The notes beneath the pieces were generated by a model. The model saw nothing but the letters and a program-made list of their open reading frames with translations. It searched no databases and was not told the DNA's origin. This document shows, in pieces, positions 24,764-33,134 of a DNA stretch of 64,000 bases; position 1 is the stretch's first letter, and each line of letters opens with the position of its first letter. This stretch comes from Roseobacter insulae (GTDB lineage: Bacteria; Pseudomonadota; Alphaproteobacteria; Rhodobacterales; Rhodobacteraceae), in assembly GCF_019375555.1 (NCBI RefSeq), contig NZ_JAHXDN010000002.1, positions 62,001-126,000 of the forward strand, read 5' to 3'. The position numbers were made by a program, and so were the translations under genes.

Positions 24764-25645
24764 TCACCTGCTGAGAGTTGACAGCTTCTCCCACAGGTCA
24801 TTGGCGACCAGCCCCACGGGAACGTCCCTGCGCCGAATGACATGCAAGACCGAATGCCGTGGCGGGTAGCTTTCGACGTTTATGGGTACAAGCGTACCTG
24901 CCTGTCTTTCCGCAACTGTCAGGTGATCCGGAAGCCCGCCCCAGCCAAGACCCGCAAGGATGACCTGTTTCTTGGCTGTAAAGTCGGAGACAGTCCACCT
25001 CAGGCCACCGGGCAAGACATCACGGCTCTGATCGTGCGCCGGTCCTCCCGTTCCTGCAACGACAATCTGGGTCAGGCCCTGCATGGCGGCGATGGGCAGA
25101 ACACTATCCGCGAAACCCGCGACAAGCATCGGATGCGCGACAGGTCGGATCGTGACCTCTGCCACCGGGCGGGCTTCGACTTCGGCCAGCGAGACGCCGT
25201 CCAACGTTGCGATGGCCAGATCTGTTTGTTCTTCCATCAATCGGGCAACCGGCCCTCCCATGCTTTCCGTGGTGAGGCGGATATGCGTCGCTGGAAACGC
25301 GCGCCCGACCTCGGCGAGCACTGTCAAAACTGTTTCCAGTGGCAGGGTGTTTGTCACCGCGATGCGCAATTCGGCCTCTTCCCGGGCGCGCAGACGTGAC
25401 GCGGTGCTTTTGAGGGCGCGCATCTGTTGCAACACGCGTGAGGCTTCGCGGTAAAACACCTCCCCCTCCAACGTCAGTTTGGGGCGATACGCTTCCCGGC
25501 TGAGAAGGATGACACCCAGTTCCTCTTCGAGCAGCTTGATGGCATGGCTGATCGCGCTTTGGGATTTATGCAATCGCTCCGCCGCACCGCGAAAGGTCCC
25601 CGAGGTGACGATGGCTTCGAGTGTGACAAGTTGTTCGTGTTTCAT
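24764..25645 (-). CDS. LysR-family transcriptional regulator
   Basis: The protein has 293 residues. The winged helix spans ~1-60 (EAIVTSGTFRGAAERLHKSQ then SAISHAIKLLEEELGVILL) and the substrate-binding domain ~90-290. It is divergent from a glutathione transferase gene 110 bases away, the normal target arrangement for LysR proteins. A 14-base palindrome sits in that gap. Confidence 0.93.
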   Translation of the reverse strand: MKHEQLVTLEAIVTSGTFRGAAERLHKSQSAISHAIKLLEEELGVILLSREAYRPKLTLEGEVFYREASRVLQQMRALKSTASRLRAREEAELRIAVTNTLPLETVLTVLAEVGRAFPATHIRLTTESMGGPVARLMEEQTDLAIATLDGVSLAEVEARPVAEVTIRPVAHPMLVAGFADSVLPIAAMQGLTQIVVAGTGGPAHDQSRDVLPGGLRWTVSDFTAKKQVILAGLGWGGLPDHLTVAERQAGTLVPINVESYPPRHSVLHVIRRRDVPVGLVANDLWEKLSTLSR

Positions 25646-25697
25646 ACGGATTCATCATGATCGACTAAGTTAATCATAATCATGAAATAACGATATT

Positions 25698-25711
25698 ATC
25701 AATCGATTGAT
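25698..25711. promoter_or_regulatory. Palindrome ATCAATCGATTGAT in the LysR/GST intergenic gap
   Basis: A perfect 14-base palindrome, 45 bases before the GST start and 53 bases before the LysR start, in AT-rich DNA. A second ATCAT/ATGAT cluster (25655-25686) lies closer to the LysR gene. It is a likely LysR operator, though the classical T-N11-A form is not exact. Confidence 0.5.
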
Positions 25712-25755
25712 TCTCTTGATACCTGATGAGCCTGTCAACCATCAGGAGACTATCG

Positions 25756-26367
25756 ATGAAACTCTACTACAAACCCGGTGCCTGTTCCCTCGCCAGCCAT
25801 ATCGCGTTGCACGAAATCGGTACCGACTTTGAAATCGAAGCGGTGAATACGGTCACGGGCGAGACTGCAAGCGGTGACGATTTTCGCCAGATCAATCCCA
25901 AGGGCTACGTGCCGGTGCTACGGCTGGACGATGGTGCCGTTCTGACCGAAGGCGCCGCTATTCTTCAGTACCTGGCCGACACACACTCTGCCGCGGGTCT
26001 AGCGCCGGCAGCAGGCTCCATGGCGCGGGCACGACTGCAGGAACAGCTCAACTGGACGGCCACGGAATGCCACAAGGCCTTTGGGCCACTGTTCCGCGAG
26101 GGCTCGACCGAGGAAGAAAAAGCGGCGGCGCGGGCCGCTGTTTCGGGCAAGTTCGATTTGATCGAGGCGGTTCTTTCGGACGATCGTACCTGGCTGGTGG
26201 AAAACCAGTTTTCTGTCGCGGATTCCTATCTCTTCGTGGTCTGCAACTGGGCGAACTTCACCGGCATCGACCTGTCGGACTGGCCAAAGCTTGACGCCTT
26301 CGTCCAGCGTGTTGCAGCGCGCCCTGCGGCGCAGGCGGCGATGCGGGCCGAAGGGGTGATCCAGTGA
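25756..26367 (+). CDS. Glutathione S-transferase, beta class
   Basis: The protein has 203 residues. The N-terminus MKLYYKPGACSLASHIALHE carries the beta-class Cys10, and NPKGYVPVLRLDDGAVLTEG is the glutathione-binding loop. The C-terminal helical domain includes FSVADSYLFVVCNWANF. AGGAGA precedes the ATG at 25756; an upstream ATG at 25726 has no such site. It heads an operon with an NTF2-like gene (GTGA overlap) and a tautomerase, under the divergent LysR regulator. This suggests a small detoxification or catabolic unit. Confidence 0.93.
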   Translation: MKLYYKPGACSLASHIALHEIGTDFEIEAVNTVTGETASGDDFRQINPKGYVPVLRLDDGAVLTEGAAILQYLADTHSAAGLAPAAGSMARARLQEQLNWTATECHKAFGPLFREGSTEEEKAAARAAVSGKFDLIEAVLSDDRTWLVENQFSVADSYLFVVCNWANFTGIDLSDWPKLDAFVQRVAARPAAQAAMRAEGVIQ

Positions 26368-26744
26368 CCCCCGGTGACCACCAGGAGGTTCTGGAGCTCA
26401 TGAACCGGTACTTCGAAGGGCTTTATCACGCGGACAGTACGATCTTGCGTCAGGTCTTTCACAAGGAACTGGCCTATGTCTGCGCGACTGACGGTGACGA
26501 GCTGTTCCTGGATCTCGACAGCTACATGCTGCGGGTGGATGACCGGGAACCGCCCGCCAAGCGCGGAGATCCGCGCGACGAGGCCATCCTCGAGATCGCG
26601 TTCGGATCTGATCGTCTGGCGCGTGTGACGGCGCGGATGCGCATGATGGGGCGCGATTACCTGGATTTTCTCACTCTGGTTCGCGAGGGCGCCGACTGGC
26701 GCATCGTGACCAAAGTATTTTCATATCTGCCGGAAAAGGACTGA
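26364..26744 (+). CDS. NTF2-like (SnoaL/lumazine-binding-type) protein
   Basis: The protein has 126 residues, the size of the NTF2-like cone fold: LMNRYFEGLYHADSTILRQV, FHKELAYVCATDGDE, then ARVTARMRMMGRDYLDFLTL and a closing WRIVTKVFSYLPE. Proteins of this subgroup are putative isomerases or binding proteins. The start is GTG inside the GST stop codon. The reaction is unknown. Confidence 0.8.
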   Translation: MTPGDHQEVLELMNRYFEGLYHADSTILRQVFHKELAYVCATDGDELFLDLDSYMLRVDDREPPAKRGDPRDEAILEIAFGSDRLARVTARMRMMGRDYLDFLTLVREGADWRIVTKVFSYLPEKD

Positions 26745-26747
26745 CAC

Positions 26748-26969
26748 ATGCCCTATGTGAACATCAAGATTACCCGCGAGGGGGGCGCCAATGGGACCGG
26801 CCCGTCCGACACGGACAAAGCGCGCCTCATCGCGGGCGTCACGGAGCTTCTTCAGGACGTTCTGGGCAAAAGCCCGGCGACGACCTTTGTCGTGATTGAC
26901 GAGGTCGCCCTGCCGGACTGGGGCATTGGTGGCCTGCCGGTACTGGATTATCGCAAACACTCCTCATGA
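26748..26969 (+). CDS. 4-oxalocrotonate tautomerase-family protein
   Basis: The protein has 73 residues starting MPYVNIKITREGGANGTG: after Met removal, Pro1 is the catalytic base of the tautomerase family. The helix ARLIAGVTELLQDVLGKSPA and strand TTFVVIDEVALPDWGIGGLP match the fold. It follows the NTF2-like gene by three bases. The substrate is unknown; an unsaturated ketone or phenylpyruvate-type compound would be usual. Confidence 0.88.
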   Translation: MPYVNIKITREGGANGTGPSDTDKARLIAGVTELLQDVLGKSPATTFVVIDEVALPDWGIGGLPVLDYRKHSS

Positions 26970-26998
26970 AACCTGCAAAGGTCGGTGTTGAAAGTTCT

Positions 26999-27991
26999 TC
27001 AGCAGTACCCTTCGACACCGACCCACTGATCGTGGGTGTAGCGATCCCCATGCGCCCAGCCGACTGGCAGGACCCCTTCGATTTTGCCCATGATCTCCGA
27101 TGTCATCGGAAACGCGCTGCCAGCGGCGCATTCGGCAAGATGTCCGGCCGTGCGCGTGCCGGGAATGGGAATAAGATGCGGACCACCCGCCAGACACCAG
27201 GCAACGGCCAGTGTGATGGGGGAAACATTCAGATCGGCGGCGAGGGCCTTGAATTCCGAGATCTTTTGCAGATTGTAGGTGAAATTCGGTTCGGAAAACC
27301 TTGGTGTGCCTTTTCTGAAATGCCCGTCTTCAAAAGTAGCCGGATCGGGCGGGACCGGGGCAAAGACGCCGCGCCCGAGCGGAGAAAACGGAACGAAGGC
27401 CACGCCGAGTTCCGCGCAGGTCTGGATCATGCCAAGTTCCGGCTGACGGGTCCAGAGAGAATACTCGCTTTGAACGGCATCCACGCTCCCCACGGCGACG
27501 GCGCGCCTTAGCGTGGCGGGGGAGATTTCGGAAAAACCGATGCCGCCGATCTTTCCCTCTGCCTTGAGGCCAAGAAGCGTTTCCATCAGGTCTTCGACTT
27601 CGACCTCCTGATCGCGGCGATGGATGTAGTAGAGATCGACATGATCGGTCCCAAGTCGCGTGAGCGATTTTTCAAGCTCGTCGCGCAGATAATCCGCCTT
27701 GTTGTTGAAGCCGCGTTTGCCGGTGTCCGGATCACGCCAGATCGCCGCCTTGGTGGCGATTGTGAACCGGCTGGTGTCGCCCTTCAGAAATGACCCGATG
27801 ATTTTCTCTGAAACACCCATGCCGTAAACGTTGGCCGTGTCCAGAAAATCCACGCCAAGATCAAGGGCTGCGGCGAGAGTTCTGTGTGCTTCTTTCTCTG
27901 TCGTGGGTCCGTAAGAGCCACCAAAGCTCCAACAGCCCAATCCGATTTCTGAAACCAGTTTTCCGTCTTGTCGGATCTGCCGTTGTTTCAT
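26999..27991 (-). CDS. Aldo/keto reductase
   Basis: The protein has 330 residues. The active-site parts are LDLGVDFLDTANVYGMGVSE (Asp, Tyr), TIATKAA (Lys) and VDLYYIHRRD (His). NADPH-binding end: VAWCLAGGPHLIPIPGTRTA. This is the broad-specificity AKR11/13-like type. The start at 27991 has GGGGAG upstream; longer frames lack it. It converges with the GST operon, 29 bases from the tautomerase stop. Confidence 0.92.
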   Translation of the reverse strand: MKQRQIRQDGKLVSEIGLGCWSFGGSYGPTTEKEAHRTLAAALDLGVDFLDTANVYGMGVSEKIIGSFLKGDTSRFTIATKAAIWRDPDTGKRGFNNKADYLRDELEKSLTRLGTDHVDLYYIHRRDQEVEVEDLMETLLGLKAEGKIGGIGFSEISPATLRRAVAVGSVDAVQSEYSLWTRQPELGMIQTCAELGVAFVPFSPLGRGVFAPVPPDPATFEDGHFRKGTPRFSEPNFTYNLQKISEFKALAADLNVSPITLAVAWCLAGGPHLIPIPGTRTAGHLAECAAGSAFPMTSEIMGKIEGVLPVGWAHGDRYTHDQWVGVEGYC

Positions 27992-28267
27992 GATCTGTCT
28001 CCCCGGGAGTGTCGTTTCACCAGATGGCGCACGCTGTCGATGCAGGCGCAGTGGCGCGCTGAAGACCACCACCCGGGACAGGTTTCTTCGATCAGCAGAA
28101 AAGGTCAATGCGCAGGCTGGGGGTCAACCGATTTTCGCGCTCCCCCTGCGCTGTCGGCCAGCAGGGCGCGCGGGGCTGCTGAGCGCAACGAGGAAACGGT
28201 TTTCGCGATGCGCATGCCGCAGCCGACCGGCGCTTGGCGTTCTGCGCGCGTCGGCAGAAGTGACGGA
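27992..28267. other. Non-coding gap, no gene seen
   Basis: Between the aldo/keto reductase start and the receiver-like gene end. Open frames here show no family pattern, ribosome site or codon bias matching the neighbours. It should hold the reductase promoter. Confidence 0.5.
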
Positions 28268-28645
28268 TTAGTTGCTGACCCCGGAACAGCATGTCTTGAC
28301 CAACCGTGCCGCTGCCTCGATCACCTGTGTTTGTGTGAAGGGGCGCGTCAGATGTTGCCACTGCGGATGATCGTCCGTCTGGCGCAGGTCAAGCGTGATC
28401 ACCGATCTTTTCTGAAGCCACTCGCTGTCATCGGGATCGGCATTCAGCGCGCCCCCACGATCTGCGGCGACCACAATCAGGTCTGGATCGAAGGAGGCAC
28501 GCGGGGTCATGCGTGCCTCCTTGACGGAGTTGAAAATCCTGCAAACGGACGCTGAACGCCAGAAAGAAAAAATATCGGCTATATCCTGAGATACGAACGG
28601 GTCACTCACCACGATTCCGACAAACAGCGCCTGTTTCATTGGCAT
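28268..28645 (-). CDS. Degenerate response-regulator receiver-like protein
   Basis: The protein has 125 residues. The layout is that of a receiver domain: ALFVGIVVSDPFVSQDIADI (acidic pocket position), DPDLIVVAADRGGA (where the phospho-acceptor Asp should lie), RSVITLDLRQ (Thr/Ser) and HLTRPFTQTQVIEAAARLVK. The conserved Lys before Pro is Arg and the acceptor region is altered (VVAAD). It is therefore probably a pseudo-receiver that does not follow the normal phosphorylation cycle. The start at 28645 has GAGG five bases upstream. Divergent from the Crp/Fnr gene. Confidence 0.55.
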   Translation of the reverse strand: MPMKQALFVGIVVSDPFVSQDIADIFSFWRSASVCRIFNSVKEARMTPRASFDPDLIVVAADRGGALNADPDDSEWLQKRSVITLDLRQTDDHPQWQHLTRPFTQTQVIEAAARLVKTCCSGVSN

Positions 28646-28723
28646 GATCCTCAGTTCCATGCGCCAGTATGGAACCGATTGGGCTGTCTCGCATTAAACT
28701 ATGACATAGCAAGGAGTTTTTTT

Positions 28724-29452
28724 ATGGTCACCGATTGCAAGTCCTGCCCGCTGCGCAAAAATTCCATCTTCCAGGAGATGACGGCGGACGAGCTGGAAAA
28801 GACACGGCGCTTCAAATCGGGCGAGTTGGCGGTGGATCCCGGGACGCCGATCCTGATGGAAGGGTCGAACGCGCCACAGCTCTATACTGCGCTGCGGGGC
28901 ATGGGGCTGCGGTACAAAACCCTTGCTGATGGCAGCCGGCAGGTTATCAACTTCATTTTCCCGGGCGATTTTATCGGTTTGCAGGCCAGCATGCTGGGCG
29001 AGATGGGGCACTCCGTCGAAGCGACGACCCATATGACGCTCTGTGTTTTTGACCGAAGCGATTTCTTTGATTTCTTTCGCAACTCCACGGCGCGGGCTTT
29101 CGACATTACGTGGCTCGCGGCGACCGAAGAGCACTTCCTCGGCGATACGCTCACCACGGTCGGGCAGCGTGACGCCCTGAGCGCGGTATCCTGGGCGCTG
29201 GTACGCATCTTTCAGCGGGCGGATGCGCTGGGATTGGTACAGAACGGAATGATGCCGTTGCCATTCAAGCAACAGGACATCGCCGATGCACTGGGGCTGT
29301 CTCTGGTACACACCAACAAAACTCTCGCCCGGTTGCGCGAACGTCAGCTTGTGGTCTGGGCCGATGGCCAGTTGAAAATTCACGATCTGGCGGAACTGGC
29401 CGGTGTGGCCGATCTGGAACTAGAACCCGTGAAAGTGCGCCCGCTCATCTGA
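28724..29452 (+). CDS. Crp/Fnr-family transcriptional regulator
   Basis: The protein has 242 residues from ATG at 28724 (AAGGAG upstream). N-terminal cyclic-nucleotide-binding fold ~20-130 (GTPILMEGSNAPQLYTALRG, VINFIFPGDFIGLQASMLG). Winged helix ~165-235 (PFKQQDIADALGLSLVHTNK then TLARLRERQLV). The N-terminus MVTDCKSCPLRKNSIFQEM has only the first two FNR cysteines; the third is Phe/Gln, so a canonical [4Fe-4S] FNR is unlikely. The signal is unknown. Confidence 0.92.
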   Translation: MVTDCKSCPLRKNSIFQEMTADELEKTRRFKSGELAVDPGTPILMEGSNAPQLYTALRGMGLRYKTLADGSRQVINFIFPGDFIGLQASMLGEMGHSVEATTHMTLCVFDRSDFFDFFRNSTARAFDITWLAATEEHFLGDTLTTVGQRDALSAVSWALVRIFQRADALGLVQNGMMPLPFKQQDIADALGLSLVHTNKTLARLRERQLVVWADGQLKIHDLAELAGVADLELEPVKVRPLI

Positions 29453-29559
29453 GCGGCACCGACTGGCTGCGCCCGGTCGGACGCGGTGGGCGTTCCGGGA
29501 GCAGAGATCAGGGGCGGACCTGCAACGATGTGAGTGGGCACAGTTTGCGTGGAATCGCG

Positions 29560-30735
29560 TTATGCTTTTCCTTGCAGGTCTGCGACCAGCATTTTGTAAT
29601 GCGCGTGTGCAAGATGGTCGCCTTCGCAATAGGGCAGCGACGCTTCAAAGCTTCGTTGGAACAGCGTGTCATAGGTCATTTTGGGTTGGAACAGGTGCTT
29701 TCTGGCGCCGTCCTCGACCATTCCATCGCCCTGAAACTGCGAGACTTTCAGCGCGTTGTGCATCCAGTTCAGGCAGTTAATGGCCGTGAAGGGATCATTG
29801 ACACCAGGCGACAGGGCGCGCGCCAGCATTTCGACCAGTTCGTCGACCAGGAACAACACGTTCTGGTGTTCGGTGCGGCTGGTGCCAACGGCGTAGCAGT
29901 CCCGCAGTTCGGTCACTTGCTGGTCGCTGAGGCTGTCGCCGGCCCAGACCGACACAACCGTGGTATAACGGGTCACAAAGTCACCAGGCAGTTTGTCCAC
30001 CCGGATTGTCCAGTTTTCGCGGGTGCTCAAGGCCTCGATCTGATCGTAATTCAGCGTCTGGATGTAGCCTGCCGTCAACAATGAGACCGTGTTATCAGGG
30101 TCACTGTCAGGAACCTCGGGAGCAGAGGATGACGTCAATTCCGCATCCGCTTCGATCATCTTGGTAACTTCGAGTTCCAGCTGTCGCCCCAGATTGGCGG
30201 TGATGTTGGACACGTTGATCGTTTCGGGGACATGGTGCACGAAGTAGATCATTGCAAAGACGGCAATAACGCAGCCGATCATTGCAATCAGCATCGAGTA
30301 CTGCGGCACAAAGGCATCAACACCGCTGGCCTCTGAAGGATCCTGAACAGCACGCAGAATCGAGAGCGCATAGACAAACGTGGCGATCAGGATACCGAGG
30401 CTGATTTGATTGCCCCGGTCCCGCATGAAGTTGCCGATGAGCCGTGGTCCGTAGTTGCCTGCGGCAAAGGACACAGCGACAACCGTCATTGAAAACATCA
30501 CGCCCGTGACGCCGATCACCGAGGTCGCGATGGTGGACAGGGTGCTGCGCGCGCCATCGACCTGTGTGTCGATGAAAGCGGCTGGGAGTTGAAACGGCAG
30601 CATGCCGGTGTGACGATCGACCCATTCGGATGCATGCGCCAAGGCCAGCGCCGCAAGCACCAGAGCGGCGGGAATAAACCAATAACTGGCGCGGATATCC
30701 TGTGCCAGCTTCAGAAAAAGGGCACGGTTTCTCAT
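29560..30735 (-). CDS. DUF2254 membrane protein
   Basis: The protein has 391 residues. Two membrane segments at the N-terminus (YWFIPAALVLAALALAHASE, then STIATSVIGVTGVMFSMTVV) and two more near 110-160, followed by a large soluble domain. The signature is FAAGNYGPRLIGNFMRDRGN. DUF2254 proteins have no known reaction. The start at 30735 is the M of MRNRALFLKLAQ. It converges with the Crp/Fnr gene. Confidence 0.88.
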   Translation of the reverse strand: MRNRALFLKLAQDIRASYWFIPAALVLAALALAHASEWVDRHTGMLPFQLPAAFIDTQVDGARSTLSTIATSVIGVTGVMFSMTVVAVSFAAGNYGPRLIGNFMRDRGNQISLGILIATFVYALSILRAVQDPSEASGVDAFVPQYSMLIAMIGCVIAVFAMIYFVHHVPETINVSNITANLGRQLELEVTKMIEADAELTSSSAPEVPDSDPDNTVSLLTAGYIQTLNYDQIEALSTRENWTIRVDKLPGDFVTRYTTVVSVWAGDSLSDQQVTELRDCYAVGTSRTEHQNVLFLVDELVEMLARALSPGVNDPFTAINCLNWMHNALKVSQFQGDGMVEDGARKHLFQPKMTYDTLFQRSFEASLPYCEGDHLAHAHYKMLVADLQGKA

Positions 30736-30921
30736 AAGCGCGAGCCCCGTGCATCGCCTGCATGCCACCTGTCAGGCACCGCTGCCCGTCTGGGGGTGGG
30801 GACAATCTGCGTTCGGGAAATTCTCAAGTAGTGTCCCTTTGATAAGTGGCAGCTTTCAACAAACCTCGGTGCATTTAAACCTGCCCGGGGTCGCTTTGCC
30901 AATGGCTGGGCAATGCTTTGG

Positions 30922-31995
30922 TCAGCCGCTCAGCCTGGCATTGTTTTCAGCGGCGCTCAGAAAATTGGCGATGATATGCAATTCGTCGATCTTGTCACAG
31001 ATAATTTTAAACACCAGCAGGAATGGCACGGCCACAAGGGCGCCGGCGACCCCCCACAACCACGCCCACAAGACGACGGTCAGGAAGACCGCAACGATGT
31101 TCAGCTTCAGTCTCTTCCCAATCAGGTAAGGCGTGATGAACTGCGCTTCGATGGACGTCAGTGTTTGATAGACAAGTGGCGCGACCAGAGCGAACGACAA
31201 ACTGTCGAAGAAAATGATAGCATGCACCGCAACGAGGAGTGTGCCCGCAATACCGCCCAATATGGGTAGGTAATTCAGCAAGAAGGCGGCAATGCCCCAC
31301 ACGTAGGCATATTCCAGACCGATCAGCCATAGAGCGACCCCGACCGATACTCCCAGGCCCGCATTGATCGCGGTGATCGTCAGCAGGTAGCCCGAAACCT
31401 GACGTTCAATGTCATAGACGGTGGCCAGCGCTTTCTTTTTTTCGCTCAGTTTCGGGAAGGCCCTGACAAGCTTGATGTAAAAAAGATCCCCGGAGGAGAG
31501 CAGAAACAACGCGAGAATGAGCGCCACCCCAATCGACGTGGCGCTGCTGGCGACAACCGTTACGGCCGAGTTGAGCAAGCCCGGTTGCTGAACGACAACT
31601 TCCTGCGGTCCGTCGGACGGCGCCGCGGTCATTTCCTCCACCTGCGAAGACGCATCTTTCACCGCGTCAATTGCCTCTGTCACGCCGCTCAGCTTGTGTT
31701 TCAGTTCCCGCGCAATACTCGGCGCGTCCTCTGTCCAGGAGCGTACCGTGTCCCCGGCAAAAAACACGACAGCGCCGATGCTCAATGCAGACAGAAAGAT
31801 CAAAAATGCGGCGGAAACTGCCGCGGGCAGCCCAAATTTTTGCAGATATCGGTTGATCGGGCTCAGCGTCAGAGCAAAGAGAAAACCGAGCATGACAGGC
31901 AGCACAAGATCGCGGGCGAAATAGACCACCGCGAAGATCGCGATGGTCGTGAGAATGGTCAGGCTTCGCCTGAGTGATTTGATATCGCTGCGCAT
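30922..31995 (-). CDS. AI-2E family transporter
   Basis: The protein has 357 residues with about eight membrane helices. Family pattern: FARDLVLPVMLGFLFALTLS then PINRYLQKFGLPAAVSAAFL at the start, and VWGIAAFLLNYLPILGGIAG and VYQTLTSIEAQFITPYLIGK near the end. AI-2E proteins export autoinducer-2 or act as Na+/H+ antiporters, and the substrate is not shown here. The ribosome site is weak (GAGAAACTGG). Confidence 0.92.
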   Translation of the reverse strand: MRSDIKSLRRSLTILTTIAIFAVVYFARDLVLPVMLGFLFALTLSPINRYLQKFGLPAAVSAAFLIFLSALSIGAVVFFAGDTVRSWTEDAPSIARELKHKLSGVTEAIDAVKDASSQVEEMTAAPSDGPQEVVVQQPGLLNSAVTVVASSATSIGVALILALFLLSSGDLFYIKLVRAFPKLSEKKKALATVYDIERQVSGYLLTITAINAGLGVSVGVALWLIGLEYAYVWGIAAFLLNYLPILGGIAGTLLVAVHAIIFFDSLSFALVAPLVYQTLTSIEAQFITPYLIGKRLKLNIVAVFLTVVLWAWLWGVAGALVAVPFLLVFKIICDKIDELHIIANFLSAAENNARLSG

Positions 31996-32107
31996 GTTAC
32001 CAGTTTCTCTGCTTTAGACGTCCGGGCTCACACGCGCGGCGGACCCGGTGCCTGTCATAATTGGGCTGATGCCCGAGTTTCAAACGCACGTCGACGGGCA
32101 CATATCA

Positions 32108-32569
32108 TCATTTCTGGAAAAGTGGCACGGTAGAGATCGACATCTTGGCAGATCCTTTTTGCACTTCGCGTGCATGGGCGATGTAGATCAGGGTTTGCGA
32201 GTTTGCGTCAAGAATGCGCTTCACGTTGAGGCTCTTCCAGACGATGGAGCGTCTTTCGGAGAAAACACTTTCGCCTTCATCGGAGCGGTCGATGTCACCC
32301 ACGACAATGGGTCCTGTTTGACGACAGGCGATGGAGGAATTTGACGGGTCTTCGAACCAGTTGCCGTTTTGCAACCGGTCAATAACGCCCCGGTCGAAAT
32401 AGGCTACGTGACAGGTGACACCCTGGATTTTGGGGTCCTCGAATGCCTCGATGACGATATCATTGCCCAGCCAGTCGACATCGACGTTCCCAACCTGTTC
32501 AGCGCGTGCCCCGGAGGTCGCCAGTATAAGGGCGCAAAGGGCCGCCGCGCCGGCCCGGCACGAAGACAC
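32108..32569 (-). CDS. creA: CreA family periplasmic protein
   Basis: The protein has 153 residues, the CreA length, from GTG at 32569 (GAGG eight bases upstream). The signal peptide ends SGARA-EQVGNVDVDWLGND. The CreA core is QGVTCHVAYFDRGVIDRLQN, SSIACRQTGPIV, and ERRSIVWKSLNVKRILD, with a conserved cysteine pair. The GTG start is preferred because longer frames have no signal peptide. It begins 15 bases after the stop of a 24-residue membrane peptide and is probably co-transcribed. The function of CreA is not established. Confidence 0.87.
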   Translation of the reverse strand: MSSCRAGAAALCALILATSGARAEQVGNVDVDWLGNDIVIEAFEDPKIQGVTCHVAYFDRGVIDRLQNGNWFEDPSNSSIACRQTGPIVVGDIDRSDEGESVFSERRSIVWKSLNVKRILDANSQTLIYIAHAREVQKGSAKMSISTVPLFQK

Positions 32570-32583
32570 CGGCTTGCCTCGGC

Positions 32584-32658
32584 TCACCGCAGACCCAGGA
32601 AGGACAGGATGGCCAAGACCACGACGATGAGTCCAATGATGTAAATTACGCGGTTCAT
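32584..32658 (-). CDS. 24-residue membrane microprotein upstream of creA
   Basis: ATG at 32658 with AAGG eight bases before it opens a frame of 24 codons: MNRVIYIIGLIVVVLAILSF then LGLR. It is one hydrophobic helix with a basic first turn and a basic end, and it stops 14 bases before the creA start. Short membrane peptides of this form recur in roseobacters as unannotated proteins. The codon choice is good and the length is exactly one membrane span. No function can be assigned. Confidence 0.7.
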   Translation of the reverse strand: MNRVIYIIGLIVVVLAILSFLGLR

Positions 32659-33134
32659 GAGCATACCTTCCTTGATTGCCTTCGGGCGCGACAACCGACA
32701 TCAACTGCCTGTCCCGCGCCTGAGTCATTAACCGGCGACACTGGAAATTGTTCCCGACGGATTTTTTGATCTCAGCGCGCGCCCGGGTGCGAAGGTCGTC
32801 ACGGGCTCAAGCACATATCTAAATGCTGCCAGCGCCGAGACCGACAAATCAGCCTATCAGGGGGCCCCTTGGAGGTTTTGCAGATGCCGTTCGGCATGCG
32901 GTGCGCGGACCGTGCTGATCACGCGGAAAGTGACCACGGGCGGGGTGCTGGATCCAAACGAAGGAAAACGTTTGAAGGGGCGCATAGTTCCGGGATAAAT
33001 CGTTTAAAAACAGAAATTTGCCACGATACAACTTTTGTTGCCGCAGCTCGATTTTGTCGGGAACCAATCCCGGACTGGTGCTGTTTGTGATCCATACCGC
33101 CGAGCTTGTATCGGCCCAAAATCAGGAGAAAAAA
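32659..33134. other. Intergenic region, no gene supported
   Basis: About 475 bases between the microprotein and the PRC-barrel gene. Frames in it show no recognisable family or ribosome site. The part after 32950 is AT-richer and should hold the promoter and leader of the PRC-barrel gene. Confidence 0.5.
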
